Assembly (NCBI GenBank): GCA_937944855.1
Contig: CALFAY010000032.1
Location: 121,633-185,632, forward strand
Length of the DNA stretch: 64,000 nt
Direction of reading: 5' to 3'
Origin: an uncultured Planctomycetota bacterium
GTDB lineage: Bacteria > Planctomycetota > Planctomycetia > Gemmatales > HRBIN36
The position numbers and the translations under genes are program-made. This document shows positions 1-9,390 of the stretch, piece by piece; the stretch's first letter is position 1; each line of letters starts with the position of its first letter. The notes beneath the pieces are model-generated. The model was not told the DNA's origin. It ran no database searches and saw only the letters and a list, made by a program, of their open reading frames with translations.

Positions 1-888
1 GGTTCGACGACCCAGGACACCACGGCATTCGTCGAAGAAGGCATCACCTATCCCACGGAGCTTCAGCGGTTGCTCAACGAACGACTGGCTGACGACCGAA
101 TCGTGGTGGAGACGATCAACGCTGGATTTGCTGCCCACTCGACCTTGCACATGCTGATTCTGCTTCAGACGGAATTGCTAGAGCTGAAACCCGACGTGTT
201 GATCGTTTACGAGAACATCAACGATTTGACGGTGAACTACTTTCCTGGTCCGACCTTACCGGCCTACGCCAACAAGTTCCTGCATCCGTACTATCTGCCG
301 CCGGAAATGACCGTCGAACGGGCGACGTTGTTGGACCATTCCCGCTTCTACACCTGGACCAAGGCCCGCTTGAGAACGGTAGTGAATCGGACCATCCGCT
401 ACACCGACGAGCCGCTCGATCTGCCCCATGCACATGTCTTTCGTCGCAATCTGCAAAGCATGATTGCCGTGGCTCAGGCTCACGGCATCCATGCGGTGCT
501 CGGGCAGCAGGCTCTGGCCGCCGATCAGGCACTCTTCGAGAAGCACTTCCGCACCAAGTCGTACAACACGGTCGTAGTTTACCCGCGAATCGCTCAACTG
601 GTGCAGCACTTTGAGCACTACAACGGCATTGTGCGCGAGGTGGCCGATGCCCACGGACTTACCTGCGTCAACGTCTATGAACGCCTGAAGTATCGCCACG
701 ACCTGTTCGCCGACGTCGTTCACCTTCACGCCGCCGGGTCGCGGGAAGTCGCCCAGGAGTTTGCCGACCGGATTTGGCAGGATCAGGGTTTCCAGCGCAT
801 CCTCGCTGAGAAGCGTCGGATGAGGAGCCTCGCCCATCGAGGGAACGGAACAGGACAAGACCCATTCAAGGAGGAGGTAGGCCCATGA
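1..888 (+). CDS. SGNH/GDSL-type hydrolase, 5' end outside window
   Basis: The ORF track begins at an internal TTG (70), but the frame is open to base 1 and reads GSTTQDTTAF. This matches the nucleophile block of SGNH hydrolases (G-x-S), so the gene is truncated only by the window edge. Other family blocks are visible: the Gly block in INAGFAAHS, the Asn block in YENINDL, and the C-terminal Asp/His pair in DVVHLHAAGS. SGNH enzymes are esterases, lipases or acyl-carbohydrate deacylases; the substrate here cannot be told. The stop overlaps the ATG of the next gene (ATGA), indicating translational coupling with the TIGR03000 protein. Confident on fold, not on substrate. Confidence 0.85.
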   Translation, partial: GSTTQDTTAFVEEGITYPTELQRLLNERLADDRIVVETINAGFAAHSTLHMLILLQTELLELKPDVLIVYENINDLTVNYFPGPTLPAYANKFLHPYYLPPEMTVERATLLDHSRFYTWTKARLRTVVNRTIRYTDEPLDLPHAHVFRRNLQSMIAVAQAHGIHAVLGQQALAADQALFEKHFRTKSYNTVVVYPRIAQLVQHFEHYNGIVREVADAHGLTCVNVYERLKYRHDLFADVVHLHAAGSREVAQEFADRIWQDQGFQRILAEKRRMRSLAHRGNGTGQDPFKEEVGP

Positions 889-1580
889 AAGGATTGTGGC
901 TGATGGGATCGGTTTGCGTCACTGTGTTGACGCTTCACGCCGAAACTCGGGGCCAGCCCGAGCCGCCGCCGTTGCGGCTGACCGATCCTTCAAAACCTGC
1001 CAGCGAGCCGGGCGACTTGAAACCCGTGGCGCCAAGGCAAGGTCCGCTGCCGTTGACGCCTCCGCCCGCTCCGTCCCTCACTCCGTCGGTTACGGAAACT
1101 CGCCCCAGTCAGCCGGTCACGGGCTTCGTCGTTCCAGGCAAGCCGGATGCCGCATCACAACCAGGCACGCTCGAAGGCCCGATACCGCCGCCTTCGGGAC
1201 CAACTCCCGCCACGGTCACGATTCAGGTTCCGGCTAATGCGACCCTGTACTTCGGCGAGCAACGCATGAACCAGACGGGAACGACGCGGACCTTCCGCTC
1301 CCCGCCTTTGGAGCCGGGAAAGACCTACGTTTACAAGGTCAAGGTGAGCTGGCCTTCCGGACCCGGGCAGACCGCCTACAGTGCCGAGCATGAGATCACC
1401 GTTCGGGCAGGACAGACCACCGTGCTTGACTTCACGCCTCTGGCCAAGGCTGGATCGCCAATCACCAACCAGCCGGCGACCGGAAACCTCCCGCCCGTCC
1501 AGCCGACGCCGCGTTGGCGGCTTCCGGACTTCTCCGACATCTTTCGGCGGACGTCCCGGCCGTCACCGCAGGCACCTTGA
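885..1580 (+). CDS. TIGR03000-domain secreted protein
   Basis: This 231-residue protein has an N-terminal hydrophobic segment (about residues 1-22) that looks like a signal peptide. A long Pro-rich linker follows, then one TIGR03000-type domain (about 105-180) with the typical start VPANATLYFGEQRMNQTG, central SPPLEPGKTYVYKVKV and end VRAGQTTVLDF. TIGR03000 domains are planctomycete-specific beta-sandwich modules of unknown function, usually in exported proteins. A strong Shine-Dalgarno (AAGGAGGAGG) sits about 8 bases before the ATG, which overlaps the stop of the upstream hydrolase. The role is unknown; an envelope location is inferred. Confidence 0.85.
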   Translation: MKGLWLMGSVCVTVLTLHAETRGQPEPPPLRLTDPSKPASEPGDLKPVAPRQGPLPLTPPPAPSLTPSVTETRPSQPVTGFVVPGKPDAASQPGTLEGPIPPPSGPTPATVTIQVPANATLYFGEQRMNQTGTTRTFRSPPLEPGKTYVYKVKVSWPSGPGQTAYSAEHEITVRAGQTTVLDFTPLAKAGSPITNQPATGNLPPVQPTPRWRLPDFSDIFRRTSRPSPQAP

Positions 1581-1614
1581 AACCAAGGCAGGGTTTCTGA
1601 AGTTCACGCGAAAG

Positions 1615-1646
1615 CGCCCGGTCAGTCTGATTGGCCGGGCGTTTCG
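1615..1646. terminator. bidirectional intrinsic terminator
   Basis: CGCCCGGTC (1615-1623) pairs with GGCCGGGCG (1633-1641) through a 9-base loop with one G-T wobble, followed by TTTC. It lies between the convergent ends of the TIGR03000 gene and the LigD-like gene and overlaps the stop of the latter. It could terminate both transcripts. Confidence 0.65.
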
Positions 1647-2032
1647 TATTGCAAGACCCACCCTTCAGATGCCTCACCAGTGTTGTGAGGACTTGGACTG
1701 GCAGCGGCCGATCTCCAGAGTCGGACGCGCCCCCGCACCATGCCGCCGTAAAGCACGGCAATGATCTCGCCCTCCGACCACCGCAACGGTTCATAAACTC
1801 CTGCGTCGATTCGTCTGACTTCCCCGCGGCCGCCGCTGATCGGGCCTTCGTAGTCCAGATAGACCAGGCGATGGTCGGCGATGCGTTCGGCAGTCTGCTC
1901 CGTGCCGGGGTGCGGCACCGAGTCCAGACGCCAAGTCAACAGCTTCATTCCGTCTTGAAGCATCAGGTCGTAGTGACTGTCGCTGGCGTGCTGGTGGTGC
2001 AGCAGCACCCACCGCTGCGAACCTCTGGACAT
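1622..2032 (-). CDS. LigD-type 3'-phosphoesterase domain protein
   Basis: This 137-residue single-domain protein resembles the phosphoesterase (DNA polymerase ligase N-terminal) module of LigD. The motif LLHHQHASDSHYDLMLQDG matches the family's H-x(5-6)-HYDL block, with a second conserved stretch RRIDAGVYEPLRWSEGEI and a C-terminal GxVLQ-like strand. In full LigD this module trims 3' ends during non-homologous end joining. Planctomycetes often carry it alone, and no ligase or Ku gene is nearby. I chose the ATG at 2032 (MSRGSQRW) over the track start because AGGGAG lies 9 bases upstream and the homology begins there. Activity on DNA ends is inferred from the fold only. Confidence 0.75.
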   Translation of the reverse strand: MSRGSQRWVLLHHQHASDSHYDLMLQDGMKLLTWRLDSVPHPGTEQTAERIADHRLVYLDYEGPISGGRGEVRRIDAGVYEPLRWSEGEIIAVLYGGMVRGRVRLWRSAAASPSPHNTGEASEGWVLQYETPGQSD

Positions 2033-2221
2033 GCCATGATGGCTCCCTGGGGGACTCGATACTCTGCCGGGATTGCCCACCACAAACACCTTAACGCTTT
2101 CGCAGCGGCCGGCCAATGCTCTGAGTCAGAACCCGTAAATCACCGAACTGCGACATGCCGACAAGGGATGCTGAGATGGCGGCGTTGCGAACCAGGAAGC
2201 CTTCAGACTCCGGGTCGCCTC

Positions 2222-2764
2222 ATGGAAGTGAAACTGAATCTTCCGGCACGCGCATGGGCGGCCTTGGACGCAGCGTTAGCCTTTTTCCGCTCCGCCCCGG
2301 GAGACATTCTCTCCGCTCGTCCGCTTATGCGGCATTGCCGGTTTCTGCACCATCTCCTGAACAAGTCCGGGTTGCGTTCGAGTTATGTTCGCGTCGGCTC
2401 CGTGGCTCCGGGCCGGGATCTCCTGCGGCTCCGCGTTCATGGGGAGCACAGCCCGCATCAGCCTTTGGAAATCAACTTGCCCAGCAGCGTCGCTCGGGGT
2501 CTGGCCGAAGCCTGCCTGACCATTATCGAGGTCCAGACCGACGCGGAGTTAGGGCAGCTGCTCGACCACGAGGCCGAAGAACTTCTGGCTGCCAAACTGT
2601 TTCTCAGCGAATTGCGTCGTACCTGTGTTAGAAGACTCATTCCGCAGCGGCGTGGCCGGGGACTGATTGTCTGGGACGAGAGACGACGCGAGTATCTGTT
2701 CACCGCTCAAGCCGCCTGGCGCGTCCAGCAACACTTTCTGCGTGCGGGGGCCTCTCCCAATTGA
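2222..2764 (+). CDS. hypothetical protein
   Basis: The 180-residue product is not recognised. The ORF track runs upstream to 1631, but that part is antisense to the LigD-like gene, so I take the ATG at 2222 (MEVKLNLPARAW) as the start; an ATG at 2168 is an alternative. No signal peptide, membrane segment or cofactor motif is visible. The sequence looks like a soluble alpha/beta protein ending in a basic helix (RRTCVRRLIPQRRGRG). It converges tail to tail on the HEAT gene with an 11-base gap. Codon use resembles the neighbours, supporting a real gene. The Shine-Dalgarno is weak. Confidence 0.6.
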   Translation: MEVKLNLPARAWAALDAALAFFRSAPGDILSARPLMRHCRFLHHLLNKSGLRSSYVRVGSVAPGRDLLRLRVHGEHSPHQPLEINLPSSVARGLAEACLTIIEVQTDAELGQLLDHEAEELLAAKLFLSELRRTCVRRLIPQRRGRGLIVWDERRREYLFTAQAAWRVQQHFLRAGASPN

Positions 2765-2774
2765 CGGGAGGGCG

Positions 2775-4391
2775 TCACAGGTCGAAACCGGCGCTGGCGA
2801 GCTTGCGTCGGGCGTCCTTGGCCCGGGGCGATTGCGGTGCGCGTTGGATGACCAGTTGCAGGACTTTTCCACCGAACTCGCGGGCTGGCCCATTCTGTTC
2901 GGCGAAATGAAATCCGAGGTAAAACAAATCCTCGGGATCAAGAAACCTGGCCTTGGCGAGATGTCCGAGGAGATCGAAGCTGCGGTCCTGCAAGAGCCGA
3001 GCGAACTGAGCCAGGGAAGGCTCGGCTTGTCGAGCTTCGGGAGCCAGGTTGTGGTCCGCGATCTTCAGCCCGGTAGCCGCCAGCTCAAACCGAATCGCAG
3101 GACCACAGGCTGCGTCCCGGGCCAGCAAACGAAGATAGTTCACTGTCCCGGCGTAGTCTTTCTTCTTGCGGAGAGCCAAGGCCCGGCTTTCGATTTGTTC
3201 CCGCAGCCAGGCAGCGTCGGAGTGTCGGAGCAGATGGAAAAGAGGTTCGGCACGGCGGTCCTCGGCTTCATGGTATTGACAGGCCTTCGTCAGCACGCGC
3301 TCGCGAAGCGCCGTCGGCAATTCGCCCTCAATGGCTCGGGCCAAATCCCAGGCGGTTTCCGGACGGGAAGCGTCGAGCAAGGCCTCGATCAAGCTTTTGC
3401 GGCCTGTGGGGGTGCTACGCAAAGCAGCCAAAGCAGCTTCCCGAAGCCGCCGATCGCCGTGGTCCAGTTGCGCCGTCAGTCCGCGGGCTACGTCCGGGTG
3501 CGGAAAACTCCCGAGCTTTTCGACGGCGAAGCGGCGGATGGCCACATCGGGTGCGTCGAAGAGTTTGGAAAGTAGCGGCACGAGTTTCGGCGTCGCGGGC
3601 ACCTGCTGTAACAGCATCATCGCGGGTGCGGCGATCTGGAAATCCGAGTCCAAGGCGCATTGGACCAGCATTGCAAGGTGCTTTTCACCGCGCGGCGGTC
3701 CCAAGTTGCCGAGAGCTTGCAAGGCGGAAGCTCGCACTGCCGGCGGTCGTTTCGAATTGATGCGCGACCAGAAAATGGACTCGGACGCCGGATCGTGCAG
3801 GGCGGCCAGAACCCGCAGCATGGCAGCCTCGGAAGCGGACGACAGCTTGCCGGCGCTTTTGCCGCTGAGTTTTTCGATGAGGTATCGGGTCAGAGCTTTT
3901 CGCCGTCCAGGAGGCAGCTTGGGGACGTCGGCGGCCAGCGACTTGGCGGCGGCCGTGACGACGGCGTCATCCTCGTCGAGCAGAGAGTGGGCAGCTGCCA
4001 CGGCGGCGGCGTCGGTATCTCCGTGAGCCAACGCGGAAACGACACGGCTCCGTTGGGCCGTGGGCAATTCGTGCATGAGTTTTTCGATTGCCTTCGCCCC
4101 TCGGCTGCCGAGATTGCCGGCCGCCTCCGCAGCCGATTCCAGCTCGGCTCCACCCCGGCGGACAAGCTCCAACAGGCGGGGCAGCGCCTGCTCCGCTTTA
4201 ATTTTTCCAAGGGCTTCGATGGCCGCCAGCCGCAGATCAAGGTCTTCGTCTTCCGTCGCCGAGAGCAAGGCTTTGACCAGGGCCGAGTCTCGAGAGCCGA
4301 TCGCGGAGCCTACCAGCACCGCAGCTCGACGCAACGGGAGCGGTCCTTCCCCGATCAATCGCACAAGGCCTTTCAAGGTGGCATCGGCCAT
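2775..4391 (-). CDS. HEAT-repeat protein
   Basis: About 538 residues, almost entirely alpha-helical HEAT repeats of about 30 residues. Examples are LDLRLAAIEALGKIKAEQALP, PAVRASALQALGNLG and VAIRRFAVEKLGSFPHPDVAR, where the Arg/Ala/Leu pattern in the second helix is typical. The C-terminal third has mixed helical repeats. There is no signal peptide. Such solenoids are protein-interaction scaffolds and the partner is unknown. The track starts at GTG 4409; I prefer the ATG at 4391 (MADATLKGLVRL), where the first repeat begins. It is transcribed divergently from the VWA giant across a 299-base gap in which I see no further gene. Confidence 0.8.
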   Translation of the reverse strand: MADATLKGLVRLIGEGPLPLRRAAVLVGSAIGSRDSALVKALLSATEDEDLDLRLAAIEALGKIKAEQALPRLLELVRRGGAELESAAEAAGNLGSRGAKAIEKLMHELPTAQRSRVVSALAHGDTDAAAVAAAHSLLDEDDAVVTAAAKSLAADVPKLPPGRRKALTRYLIEKLSGKSAGKLSSASEAAMLRVLAALHDPASESIFWSRINSKRPPAVRASALQALGNLGPPRGEKHLAMLVQCALDSDFQIAAPAMMLLQQVPATPKLVPLLSKLFDAPDVAIRRFAVEKLGSFPHPDVARGLTAQLDHGDRRLREAALAALRSTPTGRKSLIEALLDASRPETAWDLARAIEGELPTALRERVLTKACQYHEAEDRRAEPLFHLLRHSDAAWLREQIESRALALRKKKDYAGTVNYLRLLARDAACGPAIRFELAATGLKIADHNLAPEARQAEPSLAQFARLLQDRSFDLLGHLAKARFLDPEDLFYLGFHFAEQNGPAREFGGKVLQLVIQRAPQSPRAKDARRKLASAGFDL

Positions 4392-4690
4392 GAATCCACT
4401 CTTTGGCACAGGCTACGTTCTTGCTGGAATCGCTTCCGCGGGTATTCTCCTGCTCCCATTTGGGATCCGCAAGGGGACGCTGCTCCGCTCGACAATTGCT
4501 GCCACACGATCGCGAATTTTCGATTGTAGCGATTGTGCCAGAAACGGAGGCTCAGCAACAGCTAATAAATGGAGGGATTCGGAATTTCTCCAAAATGTAC
4601 TGGCATTGCCGCCAACCGGCGATTTAAGATAGGTTCATGTCTGCTGCTGCGAGAGTGATGCGGCTCGCGGCCACATCTTAACCTGTTCTG

Positions 4691-7600
4691 ATGGAGTCGT
4701 GGACAATGACCACTGTCCTACGTCTGATGGCTGTTGCTGCGGTACTGGGCGCGGTAGCCGTCATCCTGCACTCACCCCTGTTTGGCGATTCTGCCACGGA
4801 CAAAGACCCGCTGCGGAGACCGCTGCCTCCGGAAAAGAGCCGGTCCGTCGAGGAGCGAAGTGCGGATGCGGCCGAGAGCTTCCTCGGAAAGATCGCCGCT
4901 GCGAAGTTTGCTCAGGACGGCATTCTTACCTATCAGACCAAGGACGGCGAGACGCTGTTTGCCCTGAAAGTTCAGCCGAAGCTGGCCGCCACCCCCTCCC
5001 GTCCAACCGATTACGCTGTGCTCGTGGACACGACGGCCAGCCAGGCAGGTCCGTTCCACTTCATTCAGCGGGTGTTGCTGAACAACTTGGTCAAATCCCT
5101 CAAGCCAGATGACCGCATCTCGATTTGGAACGTCAACACCCGGCCCCTCGAGCTAACGCATGGCTTTGTGGCCCCCAAGCCAGAATCTGTCGGCGAGGCG
5201 CTGAAGGACTTGGACAGGTTCGTGCCCATGGGAGCGGCAGACCTCAAGACGGCCATCGAACGGGCGGTAGCGGGCTTTGAAAACCGAGCGGGGCGGAAAC
5301 AGGTTCTGCTGTACGTTGGCGATGGCATGAGCACCCTCAATCCGCTCAAATCCAAGGAAATCGCCGAGCTTTCGCGGAACATGGTCGAACGGCGCATCAC
5401 GTTCTTCCCCGTGCCCCTGGGACCGATGTTCGACCCGCAAGTGATTCATGGCCTGGCCACGGCGACCGGCGGTACCGCCCTGCGGGTCGATGTCCGTGAG
5501 AGCGTGGAAACGACCCTGAAACGGTTCACCGATGCGATCCATCAACCGATCCTCTATCCAGACGCCATTCGCTTCCCCGCGGAAGTGGCCGAGTTCTATC
5601 CGTCCCGGCTTCCTCCTCTCCGCGGCGATGCCCCCACGCTGGTGGTCGGCCGGTTCAAGGACGTGCCTGAATCCCTGGAGTTCACGATTGCCGGCAAAGT
5701 GGAAGATCGGCCTTACGAAGCTCGCCTCAGCGACAAGGTCCAGGCAAGTTCCAATGACTGCTTCTTCCTGACCTCGATGGTGCAGCAGTGGAAGAAAGCC
5801 AATGATCAACCAGCACTTTTGCGGGCGGACCGCACCCTGGCTTTCGCCTTCGAGCAAATGAACGTCGCTCGGGACGAACTTCTGGCTCAGGCTCGGATCG
5901 CCCTGGCTCATGATCAGCTGGAGGTGGCGGCCAAGCTCTTCGCTCAAGCCGAGGAGATGGATCCGTCCGACCCGGCGGCCCGTTCCGGCACGCTGTTGGT
6001 CCAGCACATGCAGAAGAAACGCCAAAAACAACTGGCGATGGCTCAGGAACAAGATCGAGGCGCGAACCAGGGCGGCGGTCAGCCTCCGGCGGGGGCCCAG
6101 GAAGAGGACGCCCTGAAGCGGGTTGAACAACAGCGCCTTATAGAGGAACAGCGCGTCAAACTGGAGGTTCAGCAGGCCATTCGTCAGGCTCGGGCGGAGC
6201 TGAACACCTCTCCTGAACTGGCCATCGAGCGCCTGAAACTACTCCTGGACACCGTCCAACGGCACCCGGACATCCGGGAGGAACTGCGTCGCGATCTGGC
6301 CCGTCAACTGGAGAATGAAACGCGAGCAGCGACGCTCCAGGCGGAGCGCATCCGAGCGGCCCGAATCGAAAACGACCGACGCCTGGCTCAGGCTCGGGCA
6401 CAGGCTGAACTTCAGGCCCAAAGGGCCCAGCGCGAGCAGAACATCGCTACGGCCCTGGCCCAATTCCGGAATCTGATGGATCAAGCCCGGTACGAGGAAG
6501 CCTATCGTCAGGCCCTGATCGGAAAGGAACTGGCTCCGGATCTGGTCCAGGCAGAACAAGCTCGCTTCCAGTCGCTGTATGCCAGCAACCTAAGGGCCTA
6601 CAACGAGATCATTGAAGCCAAGCGGGATAACTTCCTGGCTACGCTCAACTTGGTGGATCGGTCGGGAATTCCGTTCCCGGACGAACCGCCGATCCAGTAC
6701 CCTCCAGCGAGCTTTTTCAAGAATTCACTGTACCGAAATTGGGGCGAACTGTCCGAGCACCGCATCAAGCGGTGGTCGGTCCAGACATTCGAGGATCGTC
6801 CCGATCGGTTGACAGAAGCTCTGGAACTCCAGTCATTGATGTATCAGCCGACGGACAAGCTCCGCAGCGGCTTCGATCCGGGCACCGGTCTCAAGGACGC
6901 ACTGGAAACGATCGAACGGCTTGTCAGTACACCTTCGCTGCCTGTCAACTTCCGGATCAACTACAAGTCGTTCAAAGAGGAAGCCAATGAAGAACCGGAC
7001 GCCGTGGACAACAAGCCGGTGAGCCTGCCCGGGTTGCCGAAAGGATCCAAGATCGCTCTCGGCTCGCTCCTGGCCGAGCTGCTGGCTCAGGTGGATGCTG
7101 AGTACATCGTTCGCCGTGATCACATCGAAATCACACACTACAAGGCCCAGATCGCGGAAAAGGCCATTCGCGTTTATCCCGTCGGCGAATTGGTCATCAT
7201 GCTCAACAACCCAATGCTCGCCATGGGTGGCATGGGCGGCTTTGGCGGTGGGTTCCCCGGCGGCTTTGGTGGACTCGGTGGCTTTGGCGGTGGCGGGTTC
7301 CCCGGCGGCTTTGGCGGTCTGGGTGGGTTCGGTGGCGGCTTAGGTGGGTTCGGCGGTTTGGGTGGGTTCGGTGGCGGCTTTGGCGGTGGCGGGTTCTTCG
7401 GAGTCAATGACCCGATGACCCGCACCATGAATGCTAACAATTTGATGAACCTTATCCGCAATGTCGTCGGACGCCGGGATGAGTGGTACGAGGATCCGAA
7501 CGCTCAGGCGGGGGCCGGCGGCGGGCTGGGCGGACCAGGCGGCGGCGGTCTGGGAGGTCCGGCAGGAGGCGGCGGAGCCGGTTTCGGGTTCGGCGGGCCG

Positions 7601-9244
7601 GTCTTCTCCGGCGGTACTACGGATCCCAACGCCAACGACATCGCCTATTTCGACCCAGTCATGGCTCTGGTGGTCAAGGGAACCACTCGCTTCAATCCGC
7701 GATTGGCCCCGCCACGACCTGGGCGGGAGGATGCAGCTGGAGCTATGCTGGATCCCCCCGGCAAAGACAGGATTCTTGCCAGTGGCGGACCAAACGCTCC
7801 GGAAAAGAAGCCCGGTGGAAAAGGATCTGAGGACAACGGCTTGGCTTCCGCGAACGCGGAACAATCTAAACCGACGGTTTCCGCCAACGGAGCCAAGGAC
7901 GAAGTGGCTTCCGCCAATCTTGATCCCAAGGTGATCTGGGACGAAGCCTTGGCCAAGAGTCAACCGCAAAGTGCGTTTCTAATCGCTGCCGCTTCGTTCC
8001 TGGCTGAGTACGGCAAATTTGACCACTCGGCTGAGTTGCTCAAGGCAGCAATTCGTCGGGGCGTGATGGCCCGGCCGTGGATGTTCGAGGCCATCGGCTG
8101 CGCCTTGGAGATTTGCCACGGCGATCCGGAAGAAATCGAGCGCGCCTACTTGTCTGCCGCAGACCTGAGGCCCAATGATGCCGAGGGCTATCTGCTGGCG
8201 GCGAAGGTGATGGCAACGCATCGCAAGCACGCCCGAGCGATCGAGTTCTGTCGTCACAGTGCCGCCCTCCTGCCGGGCTTGCCGCAGGCTTATCTCCAAG
8301 CCCTCGACATCGCCCTGGAAGCGAAGGATGTCAAGGGCATGGCTTGGGCGGCGGAAAACCTGCTCTCCCGCGAGTGGCCGGTTAACCAGAGCGATATTGT
8401 GCACCGTGCCAGAAAAGCAGTCGCCGACTTAGCTGCGAAGCTGGCGGTGGAAGGCCGCGCCCACGAGGCGGAGGAGCTGGTCAAGACGAGCGAAAGGCCA
8501 AGCCCGCGTGACTTGGTGATCCGGCTCCAATGGCAGGGAGAAGCGGATCTTGACCTTGTCGTCTCCGAGCCGACCGGCACGGAATGTTCTTTCCGCTCTC
8601 GCTTGACTCCGGCGGGAGGCGTGCTGCAAGGGGACCTCGCTGCCGAGGCGCGTACCGAAGTTTACTCAGCCGCCAAGGCGTTCCCCGGAGAGTTCCGGGT
8701 GACGGTACGCCGCGTCTGGGGCAGGCCGGTCGCCAACAAGGCGACGCTGGAAATCATCCGGCACCAGAGCACCGATGCCGAGGAAGTGCAACGGGAAACG
8801 ATCTTTCTGGACGGCGAATCGCCGATCACCGTGAAGCTGGATCGCGGCCGACGCACTTCGTTGGAGGAAGTCCCACCGCTGGACAGCGTCCGGCAAGCCT
8901 TCCAGACCACCCCGGCGGAAGATCGTGCTCAGGTCGAGCAGCAGTTGCGTAAGCTCGCCTTGCCGATCACGGTCGGCATCGACGATGGCCGATTCCGGGC
9001 AGGCATGGCCCAGCGGGCGGTACGCAGCCGTCCATCGCCGTCTCTGCTGGAACGGATGGGCCAGAACGCTGAAGATGTCGTGCATCACAGCACGGTCAAG
9101 CCGTACCTCAATAGCGGTCTGAGCTTCACGGCTCAAACGAGCCGATCGGCGGACGGCAACGGTCTGCTGCTGAAATTCAAGCCGGTGTTCAGCCACCTGG
9201 AAGAGCGTCTGCCGACCCTGCCGGTGGTGCCCGGCGGACAGTGA
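4691..9244 (+). CDS. large VWA / Gly-rich / TPR envelope protein
   Basis: 1,517 residues. An N-terminal membrane or signal segment (about 5-30, VLRLMAVAAVLGAVAVILH) is followed by a von Willebrand A domain (about 108-280) with the MIDAS-like motif DTTAS. Next comes an Ala/Gln/Arg-rich coiled-coil and TPR region (about 395-640). A domain at about 715-825 resembles a secretin/TonB short N-terminal domain (LGSLLAELLAQVDAEYIV). Then come a low-complexity Gly/Phe tract (about 845-975), a second TPR block (about 1085-1255) and a C-terminal YfaP/DUF2135-like domain (about 1277-1365, DLDLVVSEPTGTECSF). This points to an exported, metal-ion-dependent adhesion or assembly scaffold; the function is inferred. 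An in-frame ATG at 4706 is an alternative start. A clear terminator follows. Confidence 0.8.
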   Translation: MESWTMTTVLRLMAVAAVLGAVAVILHSPLFGDSATDKDPLRRPLPPEKSRSVEERSADAAESFLGKIAAAKFAQDGILTYQTKDGETLFALKVQPKLAATPSRPTDYAVLVDTTASQAGPFHFIQRVLLNNLVKSLKPDDRISIWNVNTRPLELTHGFVAPKPESVGEALKDLDRFVPMGAADLKTAIERAVAGFENRAGRKQVLLYVGDGMSTLNPLKSKEIAELSRNMVERRITFFPVPLGPMFDPQVIHGLATATGGTALRVDVRESVETTLKRFTDAIHQPILYPDAIRFPAEVAEFYPSRLPPLRGDAPTLVVGRFKDVPESLEFTIAGKVEDRPYEARLSDKVQASSNDCFFLTSMVQQWKKANDQPALLRADRTLAFAFEQMNVARDELLAQARIALAHDQLEVAAKLFAQAEEMDPSDPAARSGTLLVQHMQKKRQKQLAMAQEQDRGANQGGGQPPAGAQEEDALKRVEQQRLIEEQRVKLEVQQAIRQARAELNTSPELAIERLKLLLDTVQRHPDIREELRRDLARQLENETRAATLQAERIRAARIENDRRLAQARAQAELQAQRAQREQNIATALAQFRNLMDQARYEEAYRQALIGKELAPDLVQAEQARFQSLYASNLRAYNEIIEAKRDNFLATLNLVDRSGIPFPDEPPIQYPPASFFKNSLYRNWGELSEHRIKRWSVQTFEDRPDRLTEALELQSLMYQPTDKLRSGFDPGTGLKDALETIERLVSTPSLPVNFRINYKSFKEEANEEPDAVDNKPVSLPGLPKGSKIALGSLLAELLAQVDAEYIVRRDHIEITHYKAQIAEKAIRVYPVGELVIMLNNPMLAMGGMGGFGGGFPGGFGGLGGFGGGGFPGGFGGLGGFGGGLGGFGGLGGFGGGFGGGGFFGVNDPMTRTMNANNLMNLIRNVVGRRDEWYEDPNAQAGAGGGLGGPGGGGLGGPAGGGGAGFGFGGPVFSGGTTDPNANDIAYFDPVMALVVKGTTRFNPRLAPPRPGREDAAGAMLDPPGKDRILASGGPNAPEKKPGGKGSEDNGLASANAEQSKPTVSANGAKDEVASANLDPKVIWDEALAKSQPQSAFLIAAASFLAEYGKFDHSAELLKAAIRRGVMARPWMFEAIGCALEICHGDPEEIERAYLSAADLRPNDAEGYLLAAKVMATHRKHARAIEFCRHSAALLPGLPQAYLQALDIALEAKDVKGMAWAAENLLSREWPVNQSDIVHRARKAVADLAAKLAVEGRAHEAEELVKTSERPSPRDLVIRLQWQGEADLDLVVSEPTGTECSFRSRLTPAGGVLQGDLAAEARTEVYSAAKAFPGEFRVTVRRVWGRPVANKATLEIIRHQSTDAEEVQRETIFLDGESPITVKLDRGRRTSLEEVPPLDSVRQAFQTTPAEDRAQVEQQLRKLALPITVGIDDGRFRAGMAQRAVRSRPSPSLLERMGQNAEDVVHHSTVKPYLNSGLSFTAQTSRSADGNGLLLKFKPVFSHLEERLPTLPVVPGGQ
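7219..7610 (+). repeat. Gly-rich tandem coding repeat inside the VWA protein
   Basis: A unit of the form GGCGGCTTTGGCGGTGGxGGGTTCCC and shorter GGTGGGTTCGGTGG units recur in tandem, encoding GGFGG/GGFPGG/GLGGFGG. A second Gly-rich block lies at about 7510-7610. The repeat is in frame and could change length by recombination without breaking the protein. Confidence 0.8.
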
Positions 9245-9279
9245 CGTGGCAGTGCCCTCCTTGGTGGAATGCAACTCCA

Positions 9280-9311
9280 GGCCCACGGATCGCACCGTCC
9301 GTGGGCCTTTC
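9280..9311 (+). terminator. intrinsic terminator
   Basis: GGCCCACGGA (9280-9289) and TCCGTGGGCC (9298-9307) form a perfect 10-bp stem with an 8-base loop, followed by TTTCCCTT. It lies just after the stop of the VWA gene and separates it from the aro/his block. Confidence 0.85.
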
Positions 9312-9390
9312 CCTTGCGGCTTCTTACCAAGCCCGTTAAGTTGACTGAAAAGCAGTCAAGTTTCGCCGCGAGTCCTTATCCCATACGGCC

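Noticed and set aside
1631-2221. N-terminal extension of the 2222-2764 gene
   Set aside because: Antisense to the LigD-like gene with random-looking composition.
7219-7610. CRISPR-like or minisatellite array
   Set aside because: Units are contiguous and in frame inside a coding sequence; no spacers.
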